The notes under the pieces: model-generated | Databases searched by the model: none | What the model saw: the letters and a program-made list of their open reading frames with translations, nothing else | What the model was told of the DNA's origin: nothing | Part shown: positions 61,916 through 64,000 of the stretch, one piece after another | How the letters are laid out: every line of letters begins with the position of its first letter | Numbering within the stretch: position 1 is the stretch's first letter | Program-made: the position numbers and the translations under genes | Origin: Lewinellaceae bacterium | Lineage (GTDB): Bacteria > Bacteroidota > Bacteroidia > Chitinophagales > Saprospiraceae | DNA: 64,000 nt | Direction: 5' to 3' | NCBI GenBank assembly: GCA_020636375.1 | Contig: JACJXZ010000001.1 | Span: 868,001-932,000 of the forward strand

Positions 61916-64000
61916 ATGAAACATATCACACTTATCCTATTATTCGTATTGATGGCCCTGCCCGGCCTGCGCGCCCAGGAAAAACCGGCGGGCAATCTCT
62001 GGCAGGACATCGAGAAGCTGCAAATACAGGGCTACGACAGAAGCCAGGTACCCCTGCCCAGGCAATTCCGACTGCTGCGGCTCGACGCCGGGCAGATGGA
62101 GCGTTCCCTGTCATCAGCGCCGGAGCGCTCCGCCGTGGCCGTGGGGCAAAGCCCGGCCCTGCTGGAAGTCCCTTTGCCGGACGGTGCCCTCCAACAGTTC
62201 CGCATCCGCCGGGCGCCGGCGATGCACCCGGACCTGGCCAAAAAGTTCCCGAAAATAAGCTCATACGAAGGGCAGGGCGTAGACGACCCGTTCACCCGGA
62301 TTTATTTCGCCTACAGCCAACTCGGCTTTTACGGCATGGTGCTGTCGGAAGGGACGGACCCGGTGTTCGTCACGCCAATCGTGAAAGAAGACACCGAACA
62401 CTACCTCAGCTACTACGAGAAAGACTTCGACCCGGAGCAGGACCCCATCTACTGCGGCGTACAGAGCGCCGGCCGCCCCGCGCCGGATTTGGGCTTCCGC
62501 GGCATGGCCGGCGACTGCCAGCTGCGGGTCTTCCGCCTGGCGGTGGCCGCTGACGCCGAGTTTACGGCCGCCTCCGCCTCCGTTGCCGACCCGACCGGGG
62601 TGAACAACGCCATGGCCACCATCAACAACATGGTGACCGTGATCAACGGCGTGTACCAGAGCGAGCTGGCCATCCAGCTACAGCTGGTGCCCAACAACAA
62701 CCTGCTGATCTTCACCAACGCCGCCACCGACGGCTACACCGACGGCAACCAGAACGCCATGGCGGGCGAGAACCAGGGCATCGTCGACGGCATCATCGGC
62801 TCGGGCAACTACGACATTGCTCATGCGCTGGGCGTCAACGCCGGCACAGGCTCCGCCGGGGTATCCCTCGGCATCGGCACGGCCTGCAACAACGGCAGCA
62901 AGGCCATGGGCGCCACCGTGGTGGGCAACGTCGCCCTCACGCCCGGCATCGTCACCCTGATCATGCACGAGTTCGGGCACCAGTTTGGCGCCGACCATAC
63001 CTTCAACGAGAGCACTCAGCCCATTTGCAGCAATGCCGGCCAGCTGAACCCGGCCACCGCCTTTGAGCCGGGCAGCGGCTCTACCATCATGTCCTACGCC
63101 GGCACCTGCGGCACGAGCAACGTGCAGGGGCCGCGCGACCGCTACTTCCACGCCATAAGCCTGCAGCAGATCAGCAACTACGTGACTGCCGGAGGAGGCA
63201 GCTGCCCCACCCCCACCCCGACCGGCAACAACCAGCCGACGGTGAGCGCCGGCGGCGATTTCAGCATCCCCGTCAGCACGCCGTTCATGCTGACCGCTAC
63301 GGGCAACGACGCCGACGGCGACGCCCTCACCTACTGCTGGGAACAGATGGACAACACCATCATCACCCACCCGCCGCAGGCCAGCGCGGCTGCCGGGCCG
63401 GTATTCCGCACCCAGCTTCCGACGGCTTCTCCTATCCGCTTCTTCCCCAACCTGCCGGCGGTGGTAGCCGGCACGGTGCCCACCTGGGAAGTGCTGCCCG
63501 GCGTAGGGCGCAAGCTGAACTTCCGGGTGACGGTGCGCGACAACGTGGCCGCCTTCGGCTGCACCGACGAAGACAATATGATGGTCACCACCGTTGGCGG
63601 CATCGGGCCGTTCGTCGTCACCGTCCCCGCCGGCTCGGCCTGCCTGTTCGCCGGAGAGAACGCCACGGTGAGCTGGAATGTGGCCAACACTGACCAGGCG
63701 CCGGTCAGTTGCGCAAATGTGGACATTTTCCTGTCGACCGACGGCGGGCTCACCTTCCCTACCCTGCTGCTGGCCGGCACGCCCAACGACGGCTCGGCGG
63801 ACGTCACCCTGCCGGAGGTGCGCACCGAGCAGGCGCGCATCATGGTCAAGGGCTCGAATAACATCTTCTTCAACGTCAACCCGGGAGATTTCACCATCGA
63901 CTGCGTGCCCAACCTGGTGGTCACCGACAACCCGGCCTTCGGCAATTACAAGGCGCGGTTCACCCTGGAGACGATGGGCACGGTGAACGTGCTGACATCC
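61916..64000 (+). CDS. Secreted metzincin metalloprotease, 3' part beyond window
   Basis: Open from the ATG at 61916 to the window end, 695 codons seen. Signal peptide MKHITLILLFVLMALPGLRA. A propeptide-like region runs to about 190 (LGFYGMVLSEGTDPVFVTP). The catalytic domain has HEFGHQFGADHTF (about 351-363, HExxHxxGxxH) and the Met-turn SGSTIMSYAG. Cys-rich stretches follow, then Ig-like segments (NQPTVSAGGDFSIPVSTPFML; FVVTVPAGSACLFAGENATVSWNV). A T9SS domain is expected past the edge. It differs from the metzincin at 55477 by lacking a beta-helix in the visible part. Confidence 0.93.
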   Translation, partial: MKHITLILLFVLMALPGLRAQEKPAGNLWQDIEKLQIQGYDRSQVPLPRQFRLLRLDAGQMERSLSSAPERSAVAVGQSPALLEVPLPDGALQQFRIRRAPAMHPDLAKKFPKISSYEGQGVDDPFTRIYFAYSQLGFYGMVLSEGTDPVFVTPIVKEDTEHYLSYYEKDFDPEQDPIYCGVQSAGRPAPDLGFRGMAGDCQLRVFRLAVAADAEFTAASASVADPTGVNNAMATINNMVTVINGVYQSELAIQLQLVPNNNLLIFTNAATDGYTDGNQNAMAGENQGIVDGIIGSGNYDIAHALGVNAGTGSAGVSLGIGTACNNGSKAMGATVVGNVALTPGIVTLIMHEFGHQFGADHTFNESTQPICSNAGQLNPATAFEPGSGSTIMSYAGTCGTSNVQGPRDRYFHAISLQQISNYVTAGGGSCPTPTPTGNNQPTVSAGGDFSIPVSTPFMLTATGNDADGDALTYCWEQMDNTIITHPPQASAAAGPVFRTQLPTASPIRFFPNLPAVVAGTVPTWEVLPGVGRKLNFRVTVRDNVAAFGCTDEDNMMVTTVGGIGPFVVTVPAGSACLFAGENATVSWNVANTDQAPVSCANVDIFLSTDGGLTFPTLLLAGTPNDGSADVTLPEVRTEQARIMVKGSNNIFFNVNPGDFTIDCVPNLVVTDNPAFGNYKARFTLETMGTVNVLTS

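Overview
The window looks like chromosomal DNA of a GC-rich (roughly 55-60%) member of the Bacteroidota, probably the Saprospiria/Lewinella side. Evidence: several secreted proteins end in type IX secretion (T9SS) sorting domains; there are PD40/TPR/OmpA and PD40/TPR/SPOR envelope proteins of the PorE kind; a DUF5916 protein; two genes of the futalosine menaquinone route (mqnD and a UbiA-type mqnP); an S46 dipeptidyl-peptidase; TAnnTTTG-type promoters. No rRNA, tRNA or CRISPR was recognised.

Bases 1-11,000 are a foreign, mostly AT-rich accessory region. I read it as an integron-like cassette array whose junctions are interrupted by group II introns. Cassette 1 (1256-4124) carries a T9SS metalloprotease and a lipoprotein. 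Cassette 2 (6758-7522) carries two small unknown genes. Cassette 3 (9550-10066) carries a YdeI/DUF1905 protein. A possible cassette 4 carries arr, a rifampin ADP-ribosyltransferase. The start of each of cassettes 1-3 is the near-exact reverse complement of its own downstream end, as expected for attC R'/R'' pairs. Two same-orientation copies of one RT-HNH intron (1-1214, 4138-6721) and a dead, opposite-strand intron of another class (about 7548-9498) sit in the junctions. No integrase is in the window; it would be expected to the left.

Bases 11,000-35,900 mix housekeeping and secreted functions: an AAA_14/DUF4143 ATPase with a perfect upstream dyad, an M28-PDZ peptidase, a PolX/PHP protein with a degraded polymerase site, a roughly 2,080-residue FG-GAP-like repeat protein broken by frameshifts, clpB, an S46 peptidase, a beta-lactamase-fold hydrolase, an ABC exporter, mqnD and ald. 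Gene-free gaps are packed with fold-back elements, several of exactly 158 bp with CTAG or TNA target duplications and a similar central core.

Bases 35,900-51,700 hold envelope and metabolic genes: two PD40 proteins bracketing a T9SS subtilase and a Kazal inhibitor, MOSC, UbiA, a DUF1573 lipoprotein, a DUF5916 protein and a ClC channel.

Bases 51,700-64,000 hold a pair of T9SS genes (beta-propeller-like protein plus metzincin/beta-helix protein), a decayed duplicate of the same pair, a complex non-coding repeat block, a tail-fibre-like surface protein, and a second metzincin gene running off the right edge.

One technical signal cuts across the window. Frameshifts in the second intron copy and in the internal repeat array coincide with GGCC tetramers replaced by GTA, GTACC or TTACC. 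This looks like uncorrected long-read error at a modified GGCC motif in repetitive DNA, so several 'broken' genes here may be intact in the organism.
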